A stretch of DNA of 64,000 bases from an uncultured Spirochaetales bacterium (GCA_934277975.1 CAKQWE010000001.1:1-64000), one strand, 5' to 3'; positions 47,729 to 57,539 are shown, numbered from the stretch's first letter. Program-made: numbers and translations. Notes: generated by a model not told the origin, from the letters alone.

Positions 47729-50700
47729 ATGCTGAAACCAGGACTATACGAACAAGTCATAAACAAAGCCATGAGCAACGAACTTGAGAGCTTTCCTGAA
47801 AACCGCAAGGAAATAAAGACTTTGGACGAGGCTGAAGCATCCAAGATTCTATCAGAATACCTATCTTCAGTGATTCAAAAAGGATTGAACAACGTCATAG
47901 ACAAAGGCGGGGATATCTCGAACCAAGTATCCCTTGCGAACAAAATTGTAAAGATAATAGAAGAGACAACACAGGATTTGGATTTTGCAACGTTGAGCAT
48001 CGAGCGAAAAGCAGAACAGCTTCTTGCTCTCCTGGGCGAAACGGATCCAGTCCTAGCAACACACAAAACAATCTCGGATATATGCAGACCAGAAACATCA
48101 ATAGCCCAAAGCTCCCTATTCACAGGCTCATTACATGAACCTCCAATGTATACAGAACTGAAAAAGGAAATACTGACTGCGAACAAGATTGACATGCTCG
48201 TGTCCTTCATCAAATGGAGCGGGCTTAGACTAATCATAAACGAATTGCAGGAGTTCACGCACAAAGGCGGAGAACTCAGGATAATCACGACCTCCTATAT
48301 GGGAGCAACGGATGTCAAGGCAATTGAAGAACTACGGAAACTACCCAATACGTTTATCAAGGTAAGCTATGATACGAAACGGACAAGGCTGCATGCCAAG
48401 ACGTATGTATTCTATCGTGATACAGGATTCTCAACAGCCTACATAGGATCGTCAAACCTTTCAAATGCAGCCATCTCAAGCGGATTGGAATGGAACATAA
48501 AGATTGCGAAGCAGGACCAGCCAGAGACGATAGACAAGATCAACGCCACATTCGAGAGCTATTGGAACTCAAACGAATTCGAGTATTACTCAGAAACTCA
48601 AAAGGAACGTTTGGCAAGAGCCCTCAATGCTGAAAAGTACTTCAACCACAACAATGCGGAAACATACACGATAGATGTCAAACCCTATTCGTATCAGCAG
48701 GAAATCCTGGATGAACTTGAAGCTGAACGCACCATTAGAAATAGCAGTAAGAACTTGATTGTCGCCGCAACAGGAACAGGGAAGACCGTCATATCGGCGT
48801 TGGACTACAAACGATTTAGGAAACAAAACCCAGGCGCTCTATGTAGATTGCTGTTTGTTGCACATAGAGAGGAAATACTCGAACAAAGCCTAGCCACATT
48901 CCGCGCCGTACTCAAAAACGGAAACTTTGGAGAGATGTTCAACGGGAAAACGAAACCAGACGGAATCGACCACCTATTCATTTCCATACAGACCTTCAAT
49001 TCCCAGAACTTCACTTCAAAAACGACTCCTGATTTCTACAACTACATCGTTGTGGATGAATTTCACCATGCCGCTGCACCTACATATCAGAAACTTCTTG
49101 TTTATTACAGACCCCAAATACTTCTAGGATTGACAGCCACTCCAGAACGAATGGACGGGAAAAACATACTCCAATACTTTGACAATCGAATAGCAGCGGA
49201 GATACGACTGCCAGAAGCAATAGAGCGAAAACTTCTGTGTCCGTTCCAATACTTTGGCATCACAGACGACACAGTGGATTTGAACGAGGTACGGTGGACG
49301 CATGGAGGATATGACAAGAACGAATTGTCATTACTCTATACAGCATCAAAACAGAGGGCGGACTGGATAGTGTCTTCTTTGCTGAAATATATAACGGATA
49401 TAGACGAAGTAAAAGGATTGGGATTCTGTGTATCTACAGCACATGCAGCGTTTATGTCAGACTACTTCAACACGCAAGGCATTCCATCCATCTGCCTTAC
49501 AGGACAATCTCCTGATGACGAACGAAGAAAAGCGAAAGATTGGCTCGTTTCCGGAAAAATTCGCTTCATATTCGTTGTGGACATCTACAACGAAGGAGTT
49601 GATATACCTGACGTAAACACTGTTCTGTTCCTAAGGCCTACCGAGTCCCTGACAGTATTCCTCCAGCAACTAGGACGAGGACTGCGTCTTGCTGATGGCA
49701 AAGAATGCCTAACTGTATTGGATTTCATAGGACAAGCAAACAAAAGATACAACTTTGAAGACAAGTTCGCGGCACTGCTATTCAATACAACGCATAGCGT
49801 CAGCAGAGAAATAAAAGAGGGATTCGTTTCCCTTCCAAAAGGATGCTACATCCAATTGGAAAAGATTGCAGCCAGACATATTCTTGACAATATAAGATCA
49901 TCCTACGGAAACACCGCAGGTTTGATATCAAGAATCTCAACATTCGAAGAAGACAGCGGAGAGCCTTTGACGCTTCATAATTTCCTGGATCATTATCGCA
50001 TCGACCCTCGTTCCATTTACAGGTTTTCGAACTTTTCAAGACTATGCGTAAATGCAGACATTAAGGAATGCTTCAATGAACCTATGGAACTACTTATGAC
50101 CAAGGCTTTTGCCAAATTTGCCACAATCGATTCCAGGCGTTGGATTACATTTCTCCTTGATGTTCTACAAAACCTGAGAGCATTGAGTTTCCAAACATTG
50201 CCAGAAGTTCAAAAAAGAATGCTGAGAATGTTTGTCATAACACTATGGGGAAAGGATTCCGAGAATTGGGATGACTATATGACAGAAGATCACCTGCATG
50301 GTCTTTGTTCAAATCCAGTAATGGTCAATGAACTGTCCGATCTATTGCGATATCAATTTGATCACATCGATTTCATCGACTCTCCTGTAAATATCGGGTT
50401 TGACTGTCCCTTGGATGCACACTGCACCTACACACGAGATCAGATACTATCAGCCTTGGATTTCCAAAAACCATCTACGGTAAGAGAAGGGGTCAAATGG
50501 TTAGAAGACAAAAAGCTGGATGTCTTTTTCATAACGCTCAACAAAGCCGACAAGGACTACTCTCCAACCACGATGTACAACGATTATTCCATAAACGAAC
50601 GTCTTTTTCACTGGCAAAGCCAAAGTACGACATCAGAGAATTCAAAGACCGGTCAGCGCTACATACATCATAAAGAAATGGGGAGCAAGGTTTTGCTATT

Positions 50701-50875
50701 CGTAAGGGAATTCAAGAACGACAGTTTGTCGAACAATGCAGAAGCATACACGTTCCTAGGTACTGCGAACTATGTTAGGCATTCAGGTAGCAAACCAATG
50801 AACATAGTGTGGCGATTAGACAAACCAATCCCAGCCAAGTTCTTGAAAAAGACGAACAAGTTGGTAATTGCATAG
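47729..50875 (+). CDS. PLD-nuclease / superfamily 2 helicase / DUF3427 protein
   Basis: The 1048-residue protein has three parts. Residues about 130-300 are a phospholipase-D-like nuclease (RLHAKTYVFYRDTG and AYIGSSNLSNAA). Residues about 330-700 are an SF2 helicase: AATGTGKTVISALDY (I), VVDEFHHAAAPTY (II), LGLTATPERMDGK (III) and FLQQLGRGLR (VI). The remaining 350 residues match the DUF3427 region. Family members occur in restriction-like and phage-defence contexts and may process DNA ends. It is monocistronic, with no methyltransferase partner nearby. Confidence 0.88.
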   Translation: MLKPGLYEQVINKAMSNELESFPENRKEIKTLDEAEASKILSEYLSSVIQKGLNNVIDKGGDISNQVSLANKIVKIIEETTQDLDFATLSIERKAEQLLALLGETDPVLATHKTISDICRPETSIAQSSLFTGSLHEPPMYTELKKEILTANKIDMLVSFIKWSGLRLIINELQEFTHKGGELRIITTSYMGATDVKAIEELRKLPNTFIKVSYDTKRTRLHAKTYVFYRDTGFSTAYIGSSNLSNAAISSGLEWNIKIAKQDQPETIDKINATFESYWNSNEFEYYSETQKERLARALNAEKYFNHNNAETYTIDVKPYSYQQEILDELEAERTIRNSSKNLIVAATGTGKTVISALDYKRFRKQNPGALCRLLFVAHREEILEQSLATFRAVLKNGNFGEMFNGKTKPDGIDHLFISIQTFNSQNFTSKTTPDFYNYIVVDEFHHAAAPTYQKLLVYYRPQILLGLTATPERMDGKNILQYFDNRIAAEIRLPEAIERKLLCPFQYFGITDDTVDLNEVRWTHGGYDKNELSLLYTASKQRADWIVSSLLKYITDIDEVKGLGFCVSTAHAAFMSDYFNTQGIPSICLTGQSPDDERRKAKDWLVSGKIRFIFVVDIYNEGVDIPDVNTVLFLRPTESLTVFLQQLGRGLRLADGKECLTVLDFIGQANKRYNFEDKFAALLFNTTHSVSREIKEGFVSLPKGCYIQLEKIAARHILDNIRSSYGNTAGLISRISTFEEDSGEPLTLHNFLDHYRIDPRSIYRFSNFSRLCVNADIKECFNEPMELLMTKAFAKFATIDSRRWITFLLDVLQNLRALSFQTLPEVQKRMLRMFVITLWGKDSENWDDYMTEDHLHGLCSNPVMVNELSDLLRYQFDHIDFIDSPVNIGFDCPLDAHCTYTRDQILSALDFQKPSTVREGVKWLEDKKLDVFFITLNKADKDYSPTTMYNDYSINERLFHWQSQSTTSENSKTGQRYIHHKEMGSKVLLFVREFKNDSLSNNAEAYTFLGTANYVRHSGSKPMNIVWRLDKPIPAKFLKKTNKLVIA

Positions 50876-51376
50876 CCTTATCTCAATACAACAAAGTGGT
50901 TTTGACTATTCAGCTACAACAATCCATTCCGCCACGGCATACAAGGGTACATTTGTCATCCAATTCTGCTGCTTGTAGTTGAGCATGCACACAAACAGCG
51001 TGGACAAGGCCTTTCATGCCATCATGCACCGCCATCGTACATATGGACGCTCCAACCACTCCGAAGCGGTCCGACTCCATGGATGCGGGACACTCAGGAA
51101 CGCTCTTTGCGGTGACAACTGCGTCTGTTCGAACCGCACCGTACGGCATAGTACCGTCGCGGTTCCCCTTTCCTGTTCTGACCGCAAATGACATTGAACG
51201 AGGCCCGATGATGTGCGATTTCAACTGTTTTTCATTCGATTTCGCACACTTATGTGCGATTTCGTCCTTTTTTCCATCAGAATAGCATACGAGGGGGTTG
51301 TCCAGCGGTTTGGATGGGAAAAGCTGTATCGGAAACGCTGAAAGAGGGGGCTTTGGATATAAAGCCTCTTTCTGTT
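50876..51376. other. Gene-free accessory stretch
   Basis: This interval has long open frames on both strands but none shows a recognisable domain, a ribosome-binding site or a plausible composition. It may be decayed DNA between the helicase gene and an IS-like end at 51504. Confidence 0.5.
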
Positions 51377-51439
51377 CAACCATCCACAACCGCCACAAGC
51401 GCCACGACCGCCTCAAGAGACACATCAGTCGCAACCGCC
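51377..51439. repeat. 9-bp tandem array
   Basis: Seven units in exact 9-bp register, such as ACAACCGCC, ACAAGCGCC and ACGACCGCC, lie just inside an ISL3-like end. Confidence 0.75.
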
Positions 51440-51477
51440 CAAAGGCTGGATGCTCTCCTTCGATGATTCCCGTCTCC

Positions 51478-51504
51478 CAATCCCCCAACTTTCCGTGAAG
51501 AACC
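51478..51504 (-). mobile_element. ISL3-like end identical to 24294-24320
   Basis: All 27 bp are the exact reverse complement of 24294-24320, 27 kb away. It points left. As at 24348, a 9-bp array lies inside the end. Confidence 0.6.
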
Positions 51505-51565
51505 TGAAATTGAAACTCCGTTGGATGGCTTTGAACATCCTCCAACGTCCATCATGAATACAAAC

Positions 51566-51644
51566 TTAGACTTTTACGTGGTTTTTTCGGTGGAAAAGTC
51601 TAATTGTTAGACTTTTCCACTTGTTTTTAGTTTAAAAAGTCTAA
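51566..51644. promoter_or_regulatory. Cluster of four alternating TTAGACTTTT / AAAAGTCTAA sites
   Basis: Sites lie at 51566-51575 (+), 51594-51603 (-), 51607-51616 (+) and 51635-51644 (-). The two middle ones form a 12-bp stem hairpin with a 3-nt loop. The cluster is between the convergent helicase and RlmD-like genes, so it may be a two-way terminator or a multimeric protein-binding site. Confidence 0.45.
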
Positions 51645-51651
51645 GAGACTT

Positions 51652-52758
51652 TCAAAACTGCATACGCGACAGAACCACCACACTTTCCGTATGGGCTGTC
51701 TGAGGATAGAAGTCGAACATCTTGATGGAAGTTGGGCGGTAGCCAAGCTCCGCCAAGCGAAGGACATCCCTATGCAGGGTTGGAGCATAGCAGGAGACAT
51801 AGACGATGCGTGAAGGATTCCATGAAGCAATCATCGAGGGGACTTCCTTGGCAAGACCCACACGAGGAGGGTCTACGATCACTGTGTCCACACCCCTTTT
51901 CTGAGGATTCCATTTCTCTACGGAAGAAGTGAAGAACGATGTCTTTGAAAGGTGCCTCTTGGCAAGGTCAAGACAATGCTTGTTCATCTCCACCGCGGTT
52001 ACATCATACTTGTCCTCAAGGTAGGCACTGAACGTACCAACACCGCTGTAGAGGTCCATCACACTACTACCTTGGACGCTCGCTACAACATAATCAATCA
52101 AAAGAGGAAGCAGTCTCAAATTGGACTGGAAGAACACGGAATTGGAAACAGGAAGCCTGTGGCCGTTTATCGTAATCCAGCCAATTCCGTTGCCGTACAG
52201 AACCCCCGCGTCGGTGGTGATGCACGGAAGCTCCATATCCTTGAGCTCCCATGCATTCAGGCGCGGCGGTTCCTTTATGAACCCGTTGAGAGCTTCGTCT
52301 GCAATTATGCAGCTCTCTATGCCAACCGTTGAATTGGACTTCTCCGCACAGAACCCAAGCCTTGCCTTTCCATTGCCTATACGATACTGGAAACGGGCGC
52401 GACTGCGATAATGGAACTCATCAGGGCATTTCACCGTCCCAAGGAACTCCAAATCCCCGCAGTCTGAAAACAGTTTTCGCCCAAGCTCTTCCTTCGCCCT
52501 GACCTGGGCCTCGTACTCAAGCTCAATCCAAGGACACCCACCGCATTCGCGGCTGTACGGGCAAGGAGATATACGCCTATCAGAACTCCTTTCAACGATG
52601 TTCAAAGGCACGGCGAAGCAGAAGTCCTTCTTCTCCTCCGTTATGCGGACCTGCGCCTCTTCTCCAGGAAACAAACCATCGAGGAAAACAACTCTGCCAT
52701 CATCAAGGCGGCCTACAGTGCGGCCGCCCTGAACGAACTCACCTGCCTTTACAATCAT
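51652..52758 (-). CDS. RlmD/TrmA-family RNA (uracil-5-)-methyltransferase
   Basis: The 368-residue protein has an N-terminal TRAM domain (AGEFVQGGRTVGRLDDGRVVF), a [4Fe-4S] Cys set (CPYSRECGGCPW), the SAM site VMDLYSGVGTFSAYL and VIVDPPRVGLAKEV. The catalytic Cys is in YVSCYAPTLHRD and the base Glu in HTESVV. It methylates uracil C5 in rRNA or tRNA; 23S rRNA U1939 (RlmD) is the closest guess from the Fe-S cluster. The ATG at 52758 overlaps nothing but lies 11 bp after the pepF stop, in the same operon. Confidence 0.82.
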   Translation of the reverse strand: MIVKAGEFVQGGRTVGRLDDGRVVFLDGLFPGEEAQVRITEEKKDFCFAVPLNIVERSSDRRISPCPYSRECGGCPWIELEYEAQVRAKEELGRKLFSDCGDLEFLGTVKCPDEFHYRSRARFQYRIGNGKARLGFCAEKSNSTVGIESCIIADEALNGFIKEPPRLNAWELKDMELPCITTDAGVLYGNGIGWITINGHRLPVSNSVFFQSNLRLLPLLIDYVVASVQGSSVMDLYSGVGTFSAYLEDKYDVTAVEMNKHCLDLAKRHLSKTSFFTSSVEKWNPQKRGVDTVIVDPPRVGLAKEVPSMIASWNPSRIVYVSCYAPTLHRDVLRLAELGYRPTSIKMFDFYPQTAHTESVVVLSRMQF

Positions 52759-52768
52759 GGAAGAGCCC

Positions 52769-54580
52769 TCACACCTTCTGGGCCATCTTCTCAAGCTGCT
52801 TGACGTAGGAGGCTATTATGTCCATACCTTCCTGCCAGAACGCAGGATCCTCAAGGTCTATGCCGGCTGAGAGGGCGACATCCTTGGCAGGAAGCTGGCC
52901 TGTGAGGGACAGCAACTCATTGTATTTTTCATAGAACGGCCTTTCATCTGCACCGGAAACCCCGCAGGAAGACCCAACACCCTCACTCCTATGATAAAGC
53001 CCAAGAGCGAACAGCTGTCCAAACGCATACGGATAGTTGTAGAACGAGAACCCCGTGCTGTAGTAGTGGCCCTTGACCGCCCACATGTATGGGTGAAGCA
53101 AGTTCTCGTCAAGACCATCGCCGTATGTCTTCTTCTGGCAGTCGATCATTATTTCACACAGTTCATCAGGCATGAGCTCACCGCCCTTACGGCGCTCGAA
53201 AAGCTCACGCTCAAAGTAGAAGCGGCAAAGGATATCAACGCACACCTGGCAGGCGCCCTGTACGAACTGCTCAATGATCGAAAGCTTCTCGTCGCCTGAT
53301 GCCTGCTCCACAGCACCCTTGAACACTATGAACTCGCTGAATATCGAAGCCGTCTCCGCGAGCGTCATAGGATAGGAGGCAAGCATGGAGGGCTTTGTGC
53401 TTACGATGTGGTCGTGCCATGCATGTCCAAGCTCATGGGCGAACGTGGAGACGCCATCGTATGTGCCGTCGAAGTTGGCGAATACGCGGCTTTCCTTGAT
53501 CTTTGGAATATATATGTCGTATGCGCCGCCGGTCTTTCCAGAGCGAGGAAGAGGATCTATCCAACCATGTGAGAACGCATGGGAGGCGAACTGTCCCATA
53601 GCAGGGTTGAACAAACCATACTGTTTGACCACAAAGTCGCGGGCCTCCTCCAAGGAATAGGACATATTGGCATTACCAACAGGGGCGAACAGATCGTAGA
53701 ACGCAAGCTTGTCCACACCAATGAGCTTGGCCTTTGCCTTCAAATAGGAGCGGAACATTGGAAGGTTCTTCTCCAACGTGCCAATGAGGGCATCCAGGAT
53801 CTTCTGATTAATGCGAGCCCCATGCATGGACCGCTCAATTGGGCTGTTCCAATGGCGGCGCTTCTCAAGGGAAAGGCATGTACCCTTCACCCCGTTGAGG
53901 GCGTATGCAAAGGAGATCTCATGTTCCTTCCAGACCTTGAGCTCCGCTTCGTATGCCTTGCGTCTCGTCTCGCGATCTGCACTTGTTGCAAGGGCGCGCA
54001 GCTGGATTACGGTCAGGTTCTCACCGTCAAGCGAAGCGCTTGCACTGGAGGAGACAGCCTCCTGAAGCCTGTCGTAGCTGTCTGAGCCGCTTCTCATGAG
54101 GTCTGCGGCAAGCTCCTCCATCTCCTTTGGCATCTGATGCTTCGCCTCATCGGCAACCTCACCAAGAACAAACGCGTACTCAGGATGCTCGGCACAATAC
54201 GAAGCCACCTCAGAGCCATGCGAAGCGACATACTCAGTAAAAAGCGTATTGCAAACAGCACTGTCCATTGAAAGCTCCTCAACCTTGTTGAGGGCGTTCA
54301 CAGCGGCCTTGTCGGTCGTATTGGTGGAAACCTGACAGTACGCATACGAAGAAAGCGTCGTTGAAAGGTCGCCTATCTCGTTCATTGCATCGATCAGACC
54401 GGCAAGAGAAACTCCATGTCCAGAACCCTCACAACCACACGAATCGCCACACTGGCAACCTTCCTCAAGGCTCTTTCTGAACGAATCCAAAAGCCCCTTG
54501 AGCCTTGCCAAATCATCATTGAACTCCAGCGAGTCCACCGCCGGATATATTGGGGTCAAATCCCATCTTTTCTCTTCCAT
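52769..54580 (-). CDS. pepF: Oligoendopeptidase F (M3 family)
   Basis: The 603-residue zinc peptidase has the M3 active site FAHELGHAWHDHIV with the downstream Glu in MTLAETASIFSEF. It cleaves short peptides in the cytoplasm. The ATG at 54578-54580 gives the standard start (MEEKRWDLTPIYP). Unusual is a Cys-rich insertion near residue 42 (CQCGDSCGCEGSGHG), which looks like a small metal-binding loop, and a second Cys-containing insertion near 555. It is followed by the RNA methyltransferase gene. Confidence 0.9.
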   Translation of the reverse strand: MEEKRWDLTPIYPAVDSLEFNDDLARLKGLLDSFRKSLEEGCQCGDSCGCEGSGHGVSLAGLIDAMNEIGDLSTTLSSYAYCQVSTNTTDKAAVNALNKVEELSMDSAVCNTLFTEYVASHGSEVASYCAEHPEYAFVLGEVADEAKHQMPKEMEELAADLMRSGSDSYDRLQEAVSSSASASLDGENLTVIQLRALATSADRETRRKAYEAELKVWKEHEISFAYALNGVKGTCLSLEKRRHWNSPIERSMHGARINQKILDALIGTLEKNLPMFRSYLKAKAKLIGVDKLAFYDLFAPVGNANMSYSLEEARDFVVKQYGLFNPAMGQFASHAFSHGWIDPLPRSGKTGGAYDIYIPKIKESRVFANFDGTYDGVSTFAHELGHAWHDHIVSTKPSMLASYPMTLAETASIFSEFIVFKGAVEQASGDEKLSIIEQFVQGACQVCVDILCRFYFERELFERRKGGELMPDELCEIMIDCQKKTYGDGLDENLLHPYMWAVKGHYYSTGFSFYNYPYAFGQLFALGLYHRSEGVGSSCGVSGADERPFYEKYNELLSLTGQLPAKDVALSAGIDLEDPAFWQEGMDIIASYVKQLEKMAQKV

Positions 54581-54682
54581 AGAATCCTCCACTTGCCACG
54601 ATGCAGCCAAAAAATCCACACAGTCAAAGACTCGAATCTTTGAGCTCTCACCATTGGCTCACATATCGAATCGAACATCAAA

Positions 54683-56038
54683 TCAAATATCAAGCCCAAA
54701 CTCGGCTATCTTGTTTATTAGCGTCCTTCTCGTAATTCCAAGTTCATCAGCAGCCTTGGTGCGGTTCCCCTCCCATCGGCGCAGAGCCCTTTCAATGGTC
54801 TGTTTCTCAACATCCTTCAACGAAACGGCCTCATCTCCAAACGTCAGGCCACCACATGGACCAACATCCCTCGAAGGAGGCTCCAATTCGTTGGCCCGCA
54901 GGTCCAGCTCATCCTCCCCAATGATGCTGCCATCAGTGAATATGGCGGCCCTTTCAAGTATGTTCTCAAGCTCCCTTATGTTTCCATGGAACCTGTACTC
55001 CTTGAGCTTCTCCATGGCTTCAGGGGTAAGACCCGTGAACTGCCGCCCCATGCGGGCATTGAGCTTCCTCAATATCCAGGAAACCAAAAGAGGAATGTCC
55101 TCCCTACGCTCCCTAAGGGGAGGGACATGGATGCGCACCACATTGAGTCTGTAGAAAAGGTCCTCCCTGAACGCCCCCTCGCGCACCATGTCTTCAAGGT
55201 TGCGGTTGGTTGCGCATACTATGCGTGCGTTTATTGGAATTGGCTGCGTGCCGCCAAGCCTTGTTATCGTGCGCTCCTGCAGCACACGCAGGATCTTTAC
55301 CTGAAGCGAAGACGGCATCTCCCCTATCTCATCCAAAAACAGCGTGCCGCCGCTTGCAAGCTCGAACATTCCCGTCTTGCGTGACACAGCGCCGGTGAAG
55401 GCCCCTTTTTCATAGCCGAAGAGCTCGCTCTCAAGAAGGTTCTCTGGTACACCGCCAATGTTTATGGCAACGAAAGGCCCTTCAGACAAAGGGCTCTGCT
55501 CGTGTATCGTGCGGGCTATCACCTCTTTTCCCGTGCCGCTTTCGCCTGTCACCAGAACACTTGAATTGGTAAGGGCTATCCTTGAAACCATGCTCTTTAT
55601 GCGCTGGATCTGAACGCTTTCGCCAATGAATGCATGGTCCTGAGGAAGGCGCTCCTCCGTCTCCTGGATGTTCCTGAAGTTCTGAGCCTCAACAAGCCGT
55701 TTGAGCTTTATGACGACCTCCTCAGGATTGAAAGGTTTCACAATATAATCCTGAGCACCATGCTTGAGAGCCTCTACGGCGTCTGTTATCTCCCCATGGG
55801 CGCTGACCATCACTATTGGCATCCTGAAACCTTCCTGCCGTATCCAGCGTATGAGCTCAAGTCCATCCATGCCCGGCATACGAAGGTCTATGAGGCATCC
55901 GTCGAACGGCTTCTGGCTAAGCAGCCTCTGGGCAGAGTATGCATTCTCAGCACCCTCACCCTCAATGCCATCGGTCTTGAGATATCGGACCATCAGGTCC
56001 CTTATGTTGGTCTCGTCGTCTACGATGAGAATGTTCAT
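54683..56038 (-). CDS. Sigma-54-dependent response regulator (NtrC family)
   Basis: The 451-residue protein has a receiver domain (about 1-120: VDDETNIRDLM, phospho-Asp in CLIDLRMPGMDG, Lys in YIVKPFNPEE), an AAA+ domain (VTGESGTGKEVIA, ELFGYEKGAFTGA with the GAFTGA sigma-54 loop, GGTLFLDEIGEM) and a Fis-type helix-turn-helix (TKAADELGITRRTLINKI). It activates RpoN-dependent promoters. It overlaps the histidine kinase gene by four bases. The regulon is unknown. Confidence 0.93.
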   Translation of the reverse strand: MNILIVDDETNIRDLMVRYLKTDGIEGEGAENAYSAQRLLSQKPFDGCLIDLRMPGMDGLELIRWIRQEGFRMPIVMVSAHGEITDAVEALKHGAQDYIVKPFNPEEVVIKLKRLVEAQNFRNIQETEERLPQDHAFIGESVQIQRIKSMVSRIALTNSSVLVTGESGTGKEVIARTIHEQSPLSEGPFVAINIGGVPENLLESELFGYEKGAFTGAVSRKTGMFELASGGTLFLDEIGEMPSSLQVKILRVLQERTITRLGGTQPIPINARIVCATNRNLEDMVREGAFREDLFYRLNVVRIHVPPLRERREDIPLLVSWILRKLNARMGRQFTGLTPEAMEKLKEYRFHGNIRELENILERAAIFTDGSIIGEDELDLRANELEPPSRDVGPCGGLTFGDEAVSLKDVEKQTIERALRRWEGNRTKAADELGITRRTLINKIAEFGLDI

Positions 56039-57405
56039 ACATGCACCTCGTTTTGTTTCAGGCAGGGAAGCACGACTTCCGCCACCGTGCCACCTCCGTC
56101 CCTGTCGTATAGCCTGAGCGTGCCGCCTACAGCATCCACGAACTCACGCGAAATGGAAAGCCCAATGCCCGACCCATATATCTTGGTGGTGAAGAACGGG
56201 TCGAATATCTTGTCCTTCGTCTCCTTGGGAAGGCCGTCGCCACGGTCCATCACCTTGACCACCACGGTATCCCTTCGCCCCCTGCGGATCTCCACGCAAA
56301 CCTGAGGGTCACGTTCCTTCGTGCTCTCCGTTGCGTTCTTTATAAGGTTTTCGAAGACCGATCTCGCCCTGTCCTCGTCAAAATACACGTAAACTCCATT
56401 TCCAAGCCCGATATTGTCGCCAACGGCAACCTCTATGGGCGCCGCGAACAATCCTGCTATATTGGATATGAACCCAACGAGCTCTATATCCACAGGATTC
56501 CCGACCGGGTTCTTGAGAAAATCGCTTACCTTGTTTGTGAGGTTCGTAAGGCGATGTATTTCATTGTCCATCACACGTAGGTCTTCATGGTACTCAGGAG
56601 GAAGGAGCTTCTTCAAAAGCGCACTCTGAATGGTCATTGCGCTGAGAGGATTCTTTATCTCATGGGTCAGCGTGCGTGCAGCAGCACCAAGCTTTGCAAG
56701 CCCTTCGTTTTTCTGAAGCTCAATTCTATATCGTCTGTTGGTGCTGTACATATTGAGTACGAGTAAAAAAAACAGTGTGATGAACAAAATCGAAGCTATC
56801 GTTATGATGTTCACCCACCTTACGCTGGAATAGTACGAGTCACCGTCGAAGCGTACATAGATTATCTCAGGGAAATCATACGGGATCCTGACCGTTCCAT
56901 CCTGGGATATGCTTATACCTCCCGCCTCCAGAGCCACGTTGAGGCGCGAGAGCCTGAAGTACTCTATCTCCTTCGTCTCATCGTCCATGAGATAGATGCC
57001 CAAAGTGGAGTCCTGGTTGCGCTGGCGCGCCCTTACAAGCTTTGACAAAGGAATCGTGGACGGTGCATCACCAAGTTTGGTGTAGACCTGTCCGTTGGAG
57101 GAGTAGATTCCAATGCCGGACACCCCTTCGTCCTGCATGGCCGCAATGGCCTTTGACGTGTCGTCGGCCAGCGCAAGGTATATTGAATTGAACGATTTCT
57201 CTGATTCGAACTTCATCTCCAGCGTAAGCTTTTCGATGAAACTTCCATGAAGGACGAACACCAAAGACATGAGCATAATGTAGACTATGGCAAGGCCGGC
57301 AAGCACGAACGGACGCTCCTTTCCTTCAAGGATCCTCCACTTGCGCTTTATCGTCTGCTGCGTCTTCTCGAACGGTATGCCCTTCATACGTTGGATTATA
57401 TCCAT
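56035..57405 (-). CDS. Sensor histidine kinase (NtrB-like, membrane bound)
   Basis: The 456-residue kinase has a membrane helix near 35-55, a periplasmic sensor of about 135 residues, a second helix near 198-220, the H-box LTHEIKNPLSAM and the ATPase boxes FENLIKNATES (N), VMDRGDGLP (G1), FDPFFTTK (F) and GSGIGLSISREF (G2). It should phosphorylate the NtrC-like partner encoded downstream. Its signal is unknown. A tandem repeat block lies directly upstream. Confidence 0.92.
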   Translation of the reverse strand: MDIIQRMKGIPFEKTQQTIKRKWRILEGKERPFVLAGLAIVYIMLMSLVFVLHGSFIEKLTLEMKFESEKSFNSIYLALADDTSKAIAAMQDEGVSGIGIYSSNGQVYTKLGDAPSTIPLSKLVRARQRNQDSTLGIYLMDDETKEIEYFRLSRLNVALEAGGISISQDGTVRIPYDFPEIIYVRFDGDSYYSSVRWVNIITIASILFITLFFLLVLNMYSTNRRYRIELQKNEGLAKLGAAARTLTHEIKNPLSAMTIQSALLKKLLPPEYHEDLRVMDNEIHRLTNLTNKVSDFLKNPVGNPVDIELVGFISNIAGLFAAPIEVAVGDNIGLGNGVYVYFDEDRARSVFENLIKNATESTKERDPQVCVEIRRGRRDTVVVKVMDRGDGLPKETKDKIFDPFFTTKIYGSGIGLSISREFVDAVGGTLRLYDRDGGGTVAEVVLPCLKQNEVHV

Positions 57406-57449
57406 AAACCCCCATGCGTCTCAACCAAATCCGTGCGTTATCCGTGCGC

Positions 57450-57539
57450 CCCATAAGGCCCATGCGTCCCATAAGCCCCGTGCACCCCATAAGGCCCATG
57501 CGTCCCATAAGCCCCGTGCACCCCATAAGGCCCATGCGC
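57450..57539. repeat. 18-bp tandem repeat, five units
   Basis: Units alternate between CCCATAAGGCCCATGCGT and CCCATAAGCCCCGTGCAC, so there is also a 36-bp higher-order repeat. A degenerate sixth unit follows. The block fills the divergent promoter region between the kinase and Hsp33 genes. Confidence 0.9.

Noticed and set aside
51120..51160. A tRNA T-loop-like GTTCGAACC
   Set aside because: No acceptor, D or anticodon stems could be folded around it.
50910..51545. A 211-codon minus-strand frame downstream of the helicase gene
   Set aside because: It crosses a 9-bp array and an IS-like end, shows no domain and has no start signal.
57450..57539. A CRISPR-like array
   Set aside because: The 18-bp units abut each other without unique spacers.
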